In this document: positions 1 through 9,406 of the stretch, in pieces
Position numbering within the stretch: the stretch's first letter is position 1
Layout of the letters: the number at the start of each line of letters is the position of its first letter
NCBI GenBank assembly: GCA_036555585.1
Contig: DATBLE010000027.1
Coordinates: 1-64,000 of the forward strand
From: DATBLE01 sp036555585
GTDB lineage: Bacteria; Actinomycetota; Thermoleophilia; Gaiellales; Gaiellaceae
DNA: 64,000 nucleotides
Direction of reading: 5' to 3'
The notes under the pieces: model-generated
Databases searched by the model: none
What the model was told of the DNA's origin: nothing
The model's input: only the letters and a program-made list of their open reading frames with translations
Made by a program: the position numbers and the translations under genes

Positions 1-31
1 TGCCGACGTCGAGCCCCGCGATGAGCGTCAT
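1..31 (-). CDS. FGGY-family carbohydrate kinase, N-terminus only (cut by window edge)
   Basis: Reading leftwards from an ATG at 31-29, ten codons are visible and translate as MTLIAGLDVG. This is the usual N-terminal phosphate-1 strand of FGGY sugar kinases such as xylulokinase. The start lies four bases beyond the stop of the TIM-barrel isomerase gene, so the two genes are probably co-transcribed. Together with the XylF/G/H-type importer on the other strand this fits pentose catabolism, isomerisation followed by phosphorylation. The substrate cannot be told from ten residues, and a ribulokinase or glycerol kinase would begin much the same way. Confidence 0.5.
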   Translation of the reverse strand, partial: MTLIAGLDVG

Positions 32-35
32 GCGG

Positions 36-1037
36 CTAGGCGCCGAGAGCGGCGTAGACCAGCTCGTACGCGCGAACGGCGTCCTTGCGCTGCTGCGCCT
101 CGCGGAGGGCGGCGTCGTCGATCCGGCCCGAGACGTCCCAGATGAAGTTCCACTGCTCGACGGACCGCCGCACGGCCGCCACGGCGTCCTCCGTGTACGG
201 GTAGAGATCGAAGCCGAGCCGTTCGCCGTTCGCGCCGTAGTCCGCGCGCCGTAGCTCGAGCGCGAGCTCGAGGGTCTCCATAAACGCGGTCGCGCCGACC
301 ATGTTGTCGTCGTCGAACGTGCCCCAGCCCGAGTTCGCGTGCTGGTGGCCGAGCAGCCCCTCGGCGGCGAGCAGCGCCGCGTACTCGGCCAGCGACTCGC
401 CGTTCATGATCAGGTGCTGCCAGTCCATGTTCACCTTGACGTTGTCCAGGCCGCGCTCGCGCAGCTTGTGGACGACGAAGAGCGTCATCCCGATGTTGCG
501 CATCAGGATCTTCATCGCCGGCTCGGAGTTCTTGTGCTCGAGCCAGAGCTCCTGACCGGCCTCCTTCAGCGTCCCGGCGACCTCCGCCAGGCCGTCGACG
601 AACCAGGTCCAGCTCTCCGCGTACGGCGTCTGGAACGGGTAGTTGTAGCCCTCGATCCCGGGCCAGACGATCATCGGCACGCCGAGCTCGCCCGACAGCT
701 TCGCGCCGGCGACCGCGATCCTCACCGCCTCGCCGCGAACGGCCGGGTCGGGATTCACCAGCCCGCCTCGCCCGAAGCGCGGATCGAGGTGGAGCCCGCC
801 GGCTAGGCAGTAGACGTCGTGGCCGGAGCCGAGCGCGTCCCGGATCGCCTCCGCGTTCTGCTCGTTCAGCTCCTGCGGGTAGTGGAACTCGTAGCCGTCG
901 ATCAGGTCGCCGAGCCCGTCGACGGCCCGCCGAACCCGCTCGACGGTCGTCTCGCCGGCGTGCTCGGGCTGGTAGCCGCCGGGCACGAACCGCGTCACCA
1001 TCGACCCGAGCGCCCAGATGCCGAGGCTCGTCTTCAC
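36..1037 (-). CDS. xylose-isomerase-like TIM-barrel protein
   Basis: A 333-aa protein of the AP-endonuclease-2/xylose isomerase TIM-barrel superfamily. It has the ordered acidic and His clusters of that fold: EFHYPQE near residue 50, LEHKNSEPAMK near 165, VKVNMDWQHLIMNGES near 205 and GHQHANSGWGTFDDDN near 230. The last two resemble the metal-binding strands of actinobacterial xylose isomerase, but the N-terminal part is divergent. It starts with GTG at 1037. Its neighbours are an FGGY kinase start just downstream and a divergent XylF-like binding protein, which suggests ketose/aldose isomerisation of a pentose or related sugar. The exact substrate is not established. Confidence 0.7.
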   Translation of the reverse strand: MKTSLGIWALGSMVTRFVPGGYQPEHAGETTVERVRRAVDGLGDLIDGYEFHYPQELNEQNAEAIRDALGSGHDVYCLAGGLHLDPRFGRGGLVNPDPAVRGEAVRIAVAGAKLSGELGVPMIVWPGIEGYNYPFQTPYAESWTWFVDGLAEVAGTLKEAGQELWLEHKNSEPAMKILMRNIGMTLFVVHKLRERGLDNVKVNMDWQHLIMNGESLAEYAALLAAEGLLGHQHANSGWGTFDDDNMVGATAFMETLELALELRRADYGANGERLGFDLYPYTEDAVAAVRRSVEQWNFIWDVSGRIDDAALREAQQRKDAVRAYELVYAALGA

Positions 1038-1087
1038 GCGGGGGAGCCTAACCTCGCCTCGGCCTGCACGTCGGAGTTGACGAACGG

Positions 1088-1102
1088 CTCGTCATAGACG
1101 AG
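1088..1102. promoter_or_regulatory. candidate operator palindrome in divergent promoter region
   Basis: CTCGTC-ATA-GACGAG is a perfect 6-bp inverted repeat. It lies between the divergent isomerase gene (start 1037) and the XylF-like gene (start 1159). A single palindrome here is the expected place for a sugar-responsive repressor such as a ROK or LacI protein, but no regulator gene is visible in the window and the site is short, so this is inference. Confidence 0.25.
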
Positions 1103-1158
1103 TCTTTTCGCGCTACGAGCAGGCATTCGATTGTCAGTTCCGAGGAGGGAGGAAGCAC

Positions 1159-2229
1159 GTGAAGCATGTTTCTCGCAAGGTGGTCGCGGTCGGCTTGGTC
1201 GCCGCGGTCGCCGCGCTGGCCGTGGCCGTCGCCGTCGCGACGGCGGGCACGGCCTCGAGGCACGCCACGATCCAGGCGTGCGGCCTGATGCCCGACACGA
1301 AGACGTCGGTGCGTTGGGAGCAGTTCGACAAGCCCTATCTGATCAAGGCCTTCAAGGCGGCCGGCATCCCGGCCCGCGTCGTCAACGCCCAGGGCGATCC
1401 GCAGAAGCAGAAGTCGCAGGCCGACCAGTGCGTCGCCGACGGCGCGAAGGTGCTGATCATCGCCCCGATCGACTCCGGCTCCGCAGCCGCGATCGAGAAG
1501 GCGGCCAAGGCCAAGGGCGTCAAGTCGATCGACTACGACCGCCAGGTCGAGGGCGGCGTCGCCTCGCTGTACGCCTCCTTCGACGGCCATCGCGTCGGCG
1601 TGCTCCAGGGCACGCTCGTCGCCAATGCCCTGAAGAGCAAGAAGGGCGCTGTCGTCGCCGAGCTGAACGGCGGCCAGGAGGATGCGAACTCGTTCCTGTT
1701 CAAGGGCGGGTACGACTCGGTCCTGAAGCCGCTGTATGCGAGCGGCAAGCTGAAGAAGGGCCCGGATCAGTTCGTGCCCGGCTGGGACAACCAGAAGGCC
1801 GGCACGATCTTCGAGCAGATGCTCGTCAAGACGAGCAACAAGATCGACGGCCTGGTCGTCGCCAACGACGGCATGGCCGGCGGCGCGATCGCGGCGCTCA
1901 AGCGGCACGGGCTGAGCCCGATCCCGATGAGCGGCCAGGACGCGACCACCCAGGGCGTCCAGAACATCATCTCCGGATGGCAGACGATGACCGTCTGGAA
2001 GGACGTCCGGAAGCTGGCGACCGCGACCGCGGGTGCGGCGATCAAGATGATCAAGAACCAGAAGCCGCCGACGACGGGCACGGTCAAGACCAAGGGCCGC
2101 GGGCTCGAGCCGGCGTACCTGATCGCCCCGCAGGCGATCACGAAGTCGAACTACAAGGTCCTCTTCACCTCGGGCTTCCTGAAGAAGAAGGACGTCTGCA
2201 ACGGCGAGTTCGCGAAGTTCTGCAAGTAA
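1159..2229 (+). CDS. xylF: XylF-like sugar ABC transporter substrate-binding protein
   Basis: A 356-aa exported periplasmic-binding-protein-1 family member. Residues 1-33 are a signal peptide (KHVSRK followed by a long Ala/Val core). The mature part follows E. coli XylF closely in order: the ADGAKVLIIAP strand, a YDRQVEGG segment, a PGWDNQKA segment, then ANDGMAGGAIAALK, SGQDATTQG and WQTMTVWKD. The GTG start at 1159 is supported by a strong GGAGGGAGGAAG ribosome-binding site at 1144-1155. It delivers sugar to the XylG/XylH-type importer that follows after a strong terminator-like hairpin, the usual arrangement when binding protein must be made in excess. The exact pentose is inferred from family resemblance. 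Confidence 0.85.
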   Translation: MKHVSRKVVAVGLVAAVAALAVAVAVATAGTASRHATIQACGLMPDTKTSVRWEQFDKPYLIKAFKAAGIPARVVNAQGDPQKQKSQADQCVADGAKVLIIAPIDSGSAAAIEKAAKAKGVKSIDYDRQVEGGVASLYASFDGHRVGVLQGTLVANALKSKKGAVVAELNGGQEDANSFLFKGGYDSVLKPLYASGKLKKGPDQFVPGWDNQKAGTIFEQMLVKTSNKIDGLVVANDGMAGGAIAALKRHGLSPIPMSGQDATTQGVQNIISGWQTMTVWKDVRKLATATAGAAIKMIKNQKPPTTGTVKTKGRGLEPAYLIAPQAITKSNYKVLFTSGFLKKKDVCNGEFAKFCK

Positions 2230-2251
2230 CTCGTCGCGCGAGCTGAACGAC

Positions 2252-2280
2252 GAAGAGGCGCCCGACCCGGGCGCCTCTTC
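2252..2280 (+). terminator. hairpin after xylF, likely attenuating terminator
   Basis: Perfect 12-bp stem GAAGAGGCGCCC / GGGCGCCTCTTC (2252-2263 and 2269-2280) with a 5-nt loop, 22 bases after the xylF stop. It is followed by TCGTTCT rather than a clean T run. It probably stops or attenuates transcription so that the binding protein is expressed more than the ATPase and permease, and may protect the 3' end of the mRNA. Confidence 0.7.
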
Positions 2281-2306
2281 TCGTTCTGTGGTATGAGAAA
2301 CGACTC

Positions 2307-3088
<782 letters not shown>

Positions 3089-3092
<4 letters not shown>

Positions 3093-4300
3093 CCACCGGG
3101 GCCGCGGCCGTCACCGCCGAGCCCGAGGTCGAGAGCCTCGGCGCCCGGATCCGCGGCAACATCCGCAGCGGCAACCTCGGCAGCACGCCGGTCATCATCG
3201 CGCTCGGCTTCGTCGTGCTCGCCTTCGCCCTCTGGGCGCCCAACTTCTTCACCCCGGTCAACTTCTCGAACCTGATCGGCCAGCTGGCCGGGACGTGCAT
3301 GCTCGCCTACGGCGTCGTGTTCGTGCTCCTGATCGGCGAGATCGACCTGTCGATCGCGTTCGTCAGCGGCATCGCCGGCGTGCTCGTCGCCCGTCTGCAG
3401 CTGCCGACGGGCGCGCACCTGCCCGGCTGGCTCTGCATCCTGATCGCGCTGGTCGCGACCACGCTGATCGGCGCATTCCAGGGGACGATCGTCGCGCGGA
3501 TCGGCGTTCCCTCGTTCGTCGTCACGCTGGCCGGCCTGCTGATCTGGCAGGGGGTCATCCTCCAGTCGATCCCCCAGGGCGTGATCGTGATCCAGGATCA
3601 CCTGATCAACGACGTCTACGGCTACTTCTTCAGCGACACGGCCGGCTGGATCATGGGCGTGGTGATCAGTGCGATCTACCTCGTGGTCACGCTCGGCTCC
3701 GCTCTGTCGGGCCGACGTCACGGGATCGCGATCCGCGACCCTCTGATGCTGGTCTTCAAGTGCGTCGCGATTCCGGCGATCGTCCTCGTCACCGTCTGGA
3801 TCTGCAACAAGGATCGCGGCGTGCCGTTCGCGCTGCTCCTGGTGGTGGCGATGCTGCTGATCCTCACCTTCCTGGCGAAGCGGACGACCTTCGGTCGCCA
3901 CGTCTACGCCGTCGGCGGCAACGCCGAGGCGGCCCGCCGGGCGGGCATCAACGTCGCCCGGATCCGGATCCTCGTCTTCATGATCTCGGGCTTCATGTCC
4001 GGGCTCGGCGGCATCGTGCTGGCGGCGCGCCTGAACAGCGTCGACCTGAACGCCGGCGGCGGCACGCTGCTGATCGACGCCATCTCCGCCGCGGTGATCG
4101 GCGGCACGAGCCTGTTCGGCGGCCGCGGCGAGGTGCGGAACGCGCTGATCGGGTCGGCCCTGATCGCGACGATCGCGAACGGGATGAACATCAAGGGCTA
4201 CTCGACCGGGACGATCTACATCGTCACCGGCGCGATCCTGCTGCTGGCGGTGACCTTCGACACGATCGCCCGGCGGGTCCAGCTCAGGGCAGGGCGCTGA
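3089..4300 (+). CDS. xylH: sugar ABC transporter permease (XylH-like)
   Basis: A 403-aa polytopic membrane protein of the BPD_transp_2 (RbsC/XylH) family. About ten hydrophobic segments are visible. The EIDLSIAFVSGIAG segment near residue 85 is the conserved family motif, and GRHVYAVGGNAEAARRAGI near 270 is the cytoplasmic loop that contacts the ATPase. A long central insertion (about residues 190-255) is typical of XylH rather than RbsC. The GTG start at 3089 overlaps the ATPase stop. The 3' end overlaps the convergent UnbU/UnbV-like gene by 17 bases (4284-4300). Confidence 0.85.
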
Positions 4301-7300
4301 CGATCCGGTCGGCGGCGACGTCGCGCAGGCGCGACGTGTGCCCGTCCGGGTAGCGGACGGTCAGCTCGCGCACCTGCGTCGCCGGGCCCAGGCCGAAGTG
4401 AAGGCGCGGGTCCTCCGACGACAGATAGCTCGAGCCCGCATGCACTTCCCGCGTGAGCTTCGTGCCGTCCGGGAGGGTGGCGGTGACGAGAGCACCCGGC
4501 GCAAATCGAGGCAGCTTCACCTCGAGCCAGTGGCCGCTCCCGCCGGTCGAGCGCAGCAGCATCAGCCGGCCGCCGATCGAGCTCACCGCCAGGTCCACGT
4601 GACCGTCGTTGTCGAAGTCGGCGGCGGCAACCCCCCGGCCGTTGACCTGCGGGAGCTTCCCGACGAGGGAGCTGACGTTCACGAAGCCGCCGGCCACGTT
4701 CTCGAGCACCTGGACCGGGCCGGCGTCCTTCGCCAGGCTCGTGATCGGGATCGCGCCGTTCGCAACCACCAGGTCGAGCCTGCCGTCGGCGTTCAGGTCG
4801 ACCCACGAGTCGCCCCAGCCGGTGCCGTTCGTGCCGAAGGCGGTCGCGAACTGCGGCTGCGCGTTCGCGAACGCTGTCCCGTGGCTGCGGTAGACCGCGT
4901 GCCCCTGGGCACGCGAGTTGCTGACGAACAGGTCCTGGCGTCCGTCGCCCGAGAAGTCGGCCTCGGCGATGCCCATGCCGGCGTTGCGGTCGGCGATCCG
5001 GTTGCCCTGCGCGCGGTCGACGAAGCGGAAGCCGAGCGGGCCGGCCGCCGGCTCGTTGACGTAGTAGCGGTTCGGGTCCTCGTCGTTGGCGACGTAGAGG
5101 TCGAGCCGCCCGTCGCCGTTCAGGTCGGTGAAGGTCGCGCCGAGCGAGTGGTCGAACGGCTTCGGGTCGAGCCCGGCCAATCTGCCGACCTCGCGGAAGC
5201 GCGCGCGGCCGTCGGGCCCGTCGCCCTCGTTGAGGAAGAGCTCGTCGCGAACGCCGAGGTGGTTCGTCGGGTAGCCGGCCGACGAGCCCGGGATCGGCCC
5301 GTTCGCCTCCGTGTAGCCCGCCACGAACAGGTCCGGGCGGCCGTCGCCGTTCACGTCGCCGATCGTCGCCCCCGAGTGCCAGCCGAACGAGACGATTCCC
5401 GCGGCGCGGGCGCCCTCGGTGAACGTGCCGTCGCCGTTGTTCCAGAGCAGCTCGTCGCTCTGCGCGGTCGTGACGAACAGGTCCGTGCGGCCGTCGCCGT
5501 TCAGATCTCCCGCGACGCAGCCTTCGCCGCGGACGACACGGCCGGCGCGGGTCGAGGCCGAGACGTCGGTGAACCGGCCGTGGTCGTTGTGAAACAGCGC
5601 GGTCTCGGGCAGGCCGCCGCGTGCGGAGTACGCGCCGATGTCGCCCTCGCCGTACGAGTTGACGACGAAGAAGTCGAGCCAGCCGTCGTTGTCGTAGTCG
5701 AGCCAGCAGACCCCGCCGCCCATCATCGCCGGCGGGTCCTGGGTGACGCCGAAGCGAAATGCCCCTTGCCGGAAGTCGAGCCCGACCTGTGCGGCGACGT
5801 CCCGCAGCCGGACGCCGGCGAAACCCTTGGCGGCTGCCGCCCTCGCCGCCGGGCTAGCGAGCGCGACCACGGGCTTGACCGGCACGCGGATGCGGGCGAC
5901 GAGCCAGCGGCCGCTCGCCTGCTGGAGCTCGAGCGTCTGGCGGAAGGCCGCGGGCGCCGCCCGCGAGACGAGCTGCGCGTCCCGGCCCGTGTAGACGGTC
6001 AGCTGCTGCTTCCCCTCCAGCGCGGCGACGGCGATCGCCGCGCCCTGCCCGTGGCCGGGCTCGAGCCAGACCCGCATCCGGTCCAGCCGGTAGGACGGAA
6101 CCGTGATCGGCATCCTCTCGGCGCTGCGGATCGCCTGGCCGAGCTGCGGGAGCCGGTCGAACGTCGCCGACCGCGAGAGGGCCCGGCGGTCGCGGTGGGC
6201 GAGCGCGCTCGTCTGCAGGCGGAGGTCGTCGACGAGGTCGGCGGCGATCCGGCTCGCGGTCGGCCGGTCGAGCTTCGTCTGCACGCTCCTCGAGCGCAGC
6301 ACGTCGATCTGCGGCAGGCGGCCGGTGCCGGCCAGCGGCGCGGCCGTGGTCTCCGGCCGGGCGCGGATCCCGGCCCCCGCGATCGCGCCGGTGTAGGCGA
6401 GCGCCGCGACGGCGGCCAGCGCGACGAGGACGCGGCGGTCGAAGCTGACACGTGGCAGGAGGGCGAGCAGCGGCCGGGCCGCACAGACGATCGCGAGCGC
6501 CCCGAGCAGCGCCACCTTCGCCCAGAACTCGGTCTTCGCGGGCGCGATCAGCAGGACGGAGAGGAGCCCGATCGCGACCGCGTAGATCGCCCGGCCCCGC
6601 GTGGTCTTCGGCGTCGTCTTCGGGTCGGTGATCATGAAGAACAGGAAGACGAGGACCTCGGGCGAGGTGACGAGCACCCACCAGAAGTAGTGCCCGCTCA
6701 CCGGGCCGAGATGCCAGCGCGCCGTGAAGGCGTGGCCGAGGCCCATCAGCACGGCGAGCGCTGCGGCGAACGTCAGCCAGAACGCGACCGCGATCACGAT
6801 CAGGTGGAGCCGGATCAGGATCGCGAGCCCGCCGACGACGATGATCGCGAGCGCGAGGGCCATCCACGCCGACATCGGGCCCCACCAGAAGTCGAGCGGC
6901 TCGGCGTGCTCCGGGCCGATGAGCAGGAAGCAGAGCACGAGCCCGAAGTTCGACGGGTTGAAGATGTGCCCGCCGCGGAAGGTGATCAGGTACTTGGAGA
7001 GCAGCGACACCGCCGCCGTCCCGGCGAAGATCCACCAGCCGTGCATGCTCCACCAGTCGCCGTGCTCGGTGCCCGGGACGCGGAGCACGAAGGCGACGCC
7101 GTTCCCCGTCAGCATCGCGCTCGCCGGCCACATCAGGACGTGCTGGCGGAAGAACGCGATCCCGCCCTCGAGCACCGCGCAGGTGCCGATCGCGATCAGG
7201 ATCTGGGAGATCGACAGGCGGAAGTCGAATGCGACCTGGCCGAGGACCTGGAGCGAGATGATCACCGTGGCGAGGTGGAGCCGCGGGTCGCTCAGCTTCG

Positions 7301-7376
7301 GCAGGAGGACCGGGTACGGCCGGCCGCGGATCGAGATTGTGGGCCCGCCGGGCGCGGCCAGCGCAGGGGCGCTCAT
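4284..7376 (-). CDS. membrane protein joining an RnfD/UnbU-like domain to an FG-GAP/ASPIC (UnbV-like) domain
   Basis: A 1030-aa predicted protein. Residues 1 to about 330 are polytopic and resemble NqrB/RnfD-type proteins called UnbU or E5 in enediyne clusters, with GGHIFNPSNFGLVLCF and SPEVLVFLFFMITDPKTTP as landmarks. A linker with one further membrane segment leads to at least seven FG-GAP calcium-binding repeats of the form DxNxDGxxDLxV (for example DYDNDGWLDFFV, DLNGDGRTDLFV, DVNGDGRPDLFV). The C-terminus (last 90 residues) is the ASPIC/UnbV domain, ending in LHFGLG and VRYPDGHTSRL. In enediyne clusters these are usually two genes; here they are one reading frame. No polyketide synthase is nearby, so the job is unknown. 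The ATG at 7376 was chosen because the membrane domain begins right after it. Confidence 0.75.
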   Translation of the reverse strand: MSAPALAAPGGPTISIRGRPYPVLLPKLSDPRLHLATVIISLQVLGQVAFDFRLSISQILIAIGTCAVLEGGIAFFRQHVLMWPASAMLTGNGVAFVLRVPGTEHGDWWSMHGWWIFAGTAAVSLLSKYLITFRGGHIFNPSNFGLVLCFLLIGPEHAEPLDFWWGPMSAWMALALAIIVVGGLAILIRLHLIVIAVAFWLTFAAALAVLMGLGHAFTARWHLGPVSGHYFWWVLVTSPEVLVFLFFMITDPKTTPKTTRGRAIYAVAIGLLSVLLIAPAKTEFWAKVALLGALAIVCAARPLLALLPRVSFDRRVLVALAAVAALAYTGAIAGAGIRARPETTAAPLAGTGRLPQIDVLRSRSVQTKLDRPTASRIAADLVDDLRLQTSALAHRDRRALSRSATFDRLPQLGQAIRSAERMPITVPSYRLDRMRVWLEPGHGQGAAIAVAALEGKQQLTVYTGRDAQLVSRAAPAAFRQTLELQQASGRWLVARIRVPVKPVVALASPAARAAAAKGFAGVRLRDVAAQVGLDFRQGAFRFGVTQDPPAMMGGGVCWLDYDNDGWLDFFVVNSYGEGDIGAYSARGGLPETALFHNDHGRFTDVSASTRAGRVVRGEGCVAGDLNGDGRTDLFVTTAQSDELLWNNGDGTFTEGARAAGIVSFGWHSGATIGDVNGDGRPDLFVAGYTEANGPIPGSSAGYPTNHLGVRDELFLNEGDGPDGRARFREVGRLAGLDPKPFDHSLGATFTDLNGDGRLDLYVANDEDPNRYYVNEPAAGPLGFRFVDRAQGNRIADRNAGMGIAEADFSGDGRQDLFVSNSRAQGHAVYRSHGTAFANAQPQFATAFGTNGTGWGDSWVDLNADGRLDLVVANGAIPITSLAKDAGPVQVLENVAGGFVNVSSLVGKLPQVNGRGVAAADFDNDGHVDLAVSSIGGRLMLLRSTGGSGHWLEVKLPRFAPGALVTATLPDGTKLTREVHAGSSYLSSEDPRLHFGLGPATQVRELTVRYPDGHTSRLRDVAADRIVSALP

Positions 7377-7523
7377 GACCGCCTCATGGTACTGGCGTCC
7401 GCCACGTCCGGTTCGGCCGGGGTGCAGCGCCTTTCCACAGCCAATGCCTGGCACCGGAGGTGTGGCGAGACGCGAACGTTTCTTCCACAGGCGAACCCGG
7501 CCCTGCGGCGTCAGAATCGCCGT

Positions 7524-7922
7524 GTGCAGCTGCATCAGGCGCAGGCGATCGTCGCGTTCGTCGTCGAGGAGGCTCCCGGGGCCGTGTCCGTGTTCGTCGC
7601 CGACGGCCACGGCGAGCTCGTCGCGGCGGCCACGATGGACGGGGCCGCGCCGGACACGCGCCTGAACGCGCAGCGGAAGGCCTACACGGCCGCGCGTTCC
7701 GACGCGCGCGCGACCTCCGAGCTGGCCGCGAAGGTCGCCGACGACCCGGTCGAGCGGGCGAGCTTCGACCCCTTCTTCACCTTCTTCAAGGGCGGCGTGG
7801 CCGCATTCGAGGGGGAGACGCGCGTCGGAGCGGTCGGCGTCAGCGGCCTCCCCGGCGAGGTCGACGAGGACCTGGCACGGCGCGCGATCGCGGCCGCCGG
7901 TCTCAGGGACTGTCCCTTATAG
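7524..7922 (+). CDS. GlcG/HbpS-like small protein
   Basis: A 132-aa protein resembling the GlcG/HbpS (heme-binding, DUF336) fold: an N-terminal helix with the AQAIV segment, a central VSVFVADGHGELVAAATMDGA sheet, an ALNAQRKAYTAA-like helix (LNAQRKAYTAARSD here) and a C-terminal VGAVGVSGLPGEVDEDLARRA stretch. Members bind heme or small acids and often have unclear roles. GTG start at 7524. The last codons run into a perfect palindrome that also encodes the end of the convergent lyxose-isomerase-like gene, and the two reading frames overlap by six bases. Confidence 0.7.
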   Translation: MQLHQAQAIVAFVVEEAPGAVSVFVADGHGELVAAATMDGAAPDTRLNAQRKAYTAARSDARATSELAAKVADDPVERASFDPFFTFFKGGVAAFEGETRVGAVGVSGLPGEVDEDLARRAIAAAGLRDCPL

Positions 7923-7934
7923 GGACAGTCCCTG
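7904..7934. terminator. bidirectional palindrome at convergent gene ends
   Basis: Perfect 14-bp arms CAGGGACTGTCCCT and AGGGACAGTCCCTG around a TAT loop. It covers the stop codons of both convergent genes, so it can terminate both transcripts. The core GGGACWGTCCC recurs elsewhere in the window, which suggests a dispersed repeat used as a terminator. Confidence 0.7.
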
Positions 7935-8387
7935 GCGCACGACCCGGGGATCGGTGAAGACGTCGGTCTCGTCGCGGCTCCGCGTCGAGAACTCGGAGAC
8001 GATCGCTCCCTCGTCGCCGGCCCGGAACCAGTGGAGCGTGTCCGGCGGGATCGTGTGCTGGTCGCCCGGCCGAAGCTCGATCTCGCCGGCGCCGTCGGCC
8101 CAGAGCAGGACCGAGCCCCGGCGCACGCGGAACGTCTCCTCCTTGCCCGGCTCCCCGCCGACCGGCGGGTGGCGGTGCTCCGGGCACGTCTGCCCGGGGA
8201 AAAGGACGAGCTCCTTGGCACACACGCGCTTCGTGTTCACGTAGACGACGATCTGCAGGCCGTACCGCTCGAGATCGCCGAGGCCGAAGTCGGCCACCTC
8301 GATCGCCTCCCGCTCGGCCGGCGTCAGCACGATGCCTGCGTCGGCGAGCACCCCCGCCGCACGCTCCCGGGCCTCGGCCTCGGTCAC
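7917..8387 (-). CDS. D-lyxose ketol-isomerase-like cupin
   Basis: A 156-aa cupin that matches the D-lyxose isomerase family: CAKELVLFPGQTCPEHRHPP (about residues 56-75), then GEPGKEETFRV, LRPGDQHTIPPDTLHWF and a C-terminal FTDPRVVRQG. The EHRHPP His pair, the Glu in KEETF and the His in DTLHWF are the expected Mn2+ ligands. It interconverts D-lyxose and D-xylulose (or D-mannose and D-fructose) in characterised relatives. The GTG start at 8387 overlaps the stop of the upstream Gfo/Idh gene as GTGA, so both are in one operon. Confidence 0.8.
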   Translation of the reverse strand: MTEAEARERAAGVLADAGIVLTPAEREAIEVADFGLGDLERYGLQIVVYVNTKRVCAKELVLFPGQTCPEHRHPPVGGEPGKEETFRVRRGSVLLWADGAGEIELRPGDQHTIPPDTLHWFRAGDEGAIVSEFSTRSRDETDVFTDPRVVRQGLSL

Positions 8388-9355
8388 GCCAGCAAGACAG
8401 GCGCGCCGGTCTGGGCTGACTCGTGAAGCGCCTTCAGCGAGCGAGCCTGGCCCATCGCGTCTTCACGGCCGAGCAGCAGCTCCGCCTCGCCGGCGGCGGC
8501 CGCGCTCACGTTCTCCAGCTCCAACCGGTACGAGTCGACGGGCTCGAGCTCGATCCGCTCGGCACGGCCGTCGCGCCGAAGCTCGATCACGGGCTCGCGC
8601 GCGTGCCACGGGTCGTCGAGGAACACGGAGCCCTCGCTGCCGATCACCTCGAGCTCGTCGCGGTTCGGCAGCGCGGTGCCGCAGTCGAAGGTCGCCAGGA
8701 CGTCGCCCGGGAAGCGGAGCGTGCCCGTGAAGACCCAGTCGGTGCCGGTCGGCCCGTACCACGCGGAGCCGTACGCGGAGACCGGCTCGGCCCCGGCGGC
8801 GAGCCGCGAGCCGCTCACGCAGTAGCAGCCGACGTCCATCAGCGCGCCGCCCTCGACGTCGGTGCGCAGGCGGATGTTGTCCTCGTCGTAGAGCGAGTAC
8901 GAGAACGCCGCGCGGATCAGGCGCACCTCACCGATCGCGCCCTCGGCCAGCAGCTCGCGGAGGCGGGCCGTCTGAGGATTGTGCCGCCACATGAACGCCT
9001 CCGACAGGATGCGCCCGGCGCGGTCGGCCGCGTCCCACGCCCGCGTGACGTCCTCCGGGTCGCGCGTGAACGGCTTCTCGCAGAGCACGTGCTTGCCGGC
9101 CTCGACCGACTTGATCGACCACTCCGTGTGCATCGTGTTCGGCAGCGAGATGTAGACGCACTCGATCTCCGGGTCGGCGAGCAGCGCCTCGTACGACCCG
9201 TACGCGCGCGGGATGCCCCACGTCGCCACGTACTCATCGGCGCGCTCCTGCGTGCGGCTCGCGACCCCGACGAGCTCGATCTTCGGCGACTCCTGCGCCG
9301 GCGGGATGACCAGCCGGTTGATGTCGGCGGTCGAGATGATCCCCCAGGTCGTCAC
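8384..9355 (-). CDS. Gfo/Idh/MocA-family dehydrogenase
   Basis: A 323-aa NAD(P)-dependent sugar dehydrogenase. The N-terminal Rossmann domain starts with WGIISTADINR and has the family EKP catalytic motif in HVLCEKPFTRDPED (about residues 90-103). The C-terminal beta-sheet domain contains GGALMDVGCYCVSG. The sequence is closest in style to D-xylose 1-dehydrogenase-like members. It is translationally coupled to the lyxose isomerase-like cupin, which suggests oxidation or epimerisation of a pentose or hexose. The substrate cannot be assigned from sequence alone. Confidence 0.8.
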   Translation of the reverse strand: MTTWGIISTADINRLVIPPAQESPKIELVGVASRTQERADEYVATWGIPRAYGSYEALLADPEIECVYISLPNTMHTEWSIKSVEAGKHVLCEKPFTRDPEDVTRAWDAADRAGRILSEAFMWRHNPQTARLRELLAEGAIGEVRLIRAAFSYSLYDEDNIRLRTDVEGGALMDVGCYCVSGSRLAAGAEPVSAYGSAWYGPTGTDWVFTGTLRFPGDVLATFDCGTALPNRDELEVIGSEGSVFLDDPWHAREPVIELRRDGRAERIELEPVDSYRLELENVSAAAAGEAELLLGREDAMGQARSLKALHESAQTGAPVLLA

Positions 9356-9406
9356 GCCGCCGAGCTTACGTGTTCGACGGTGCGCAGGTTGGCGGCGGCA
9401 GCGAGA

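Noticed and set aside
4338..7922. Long open frame opposite the UnbU/UnbV-like gene
   Set aside because: Only its last 132 codons look like a real protein (GlcG/HbpS-like). The rest is a G+C-bias shadow of the opposite strand, full of Arg and Asp with no domain.
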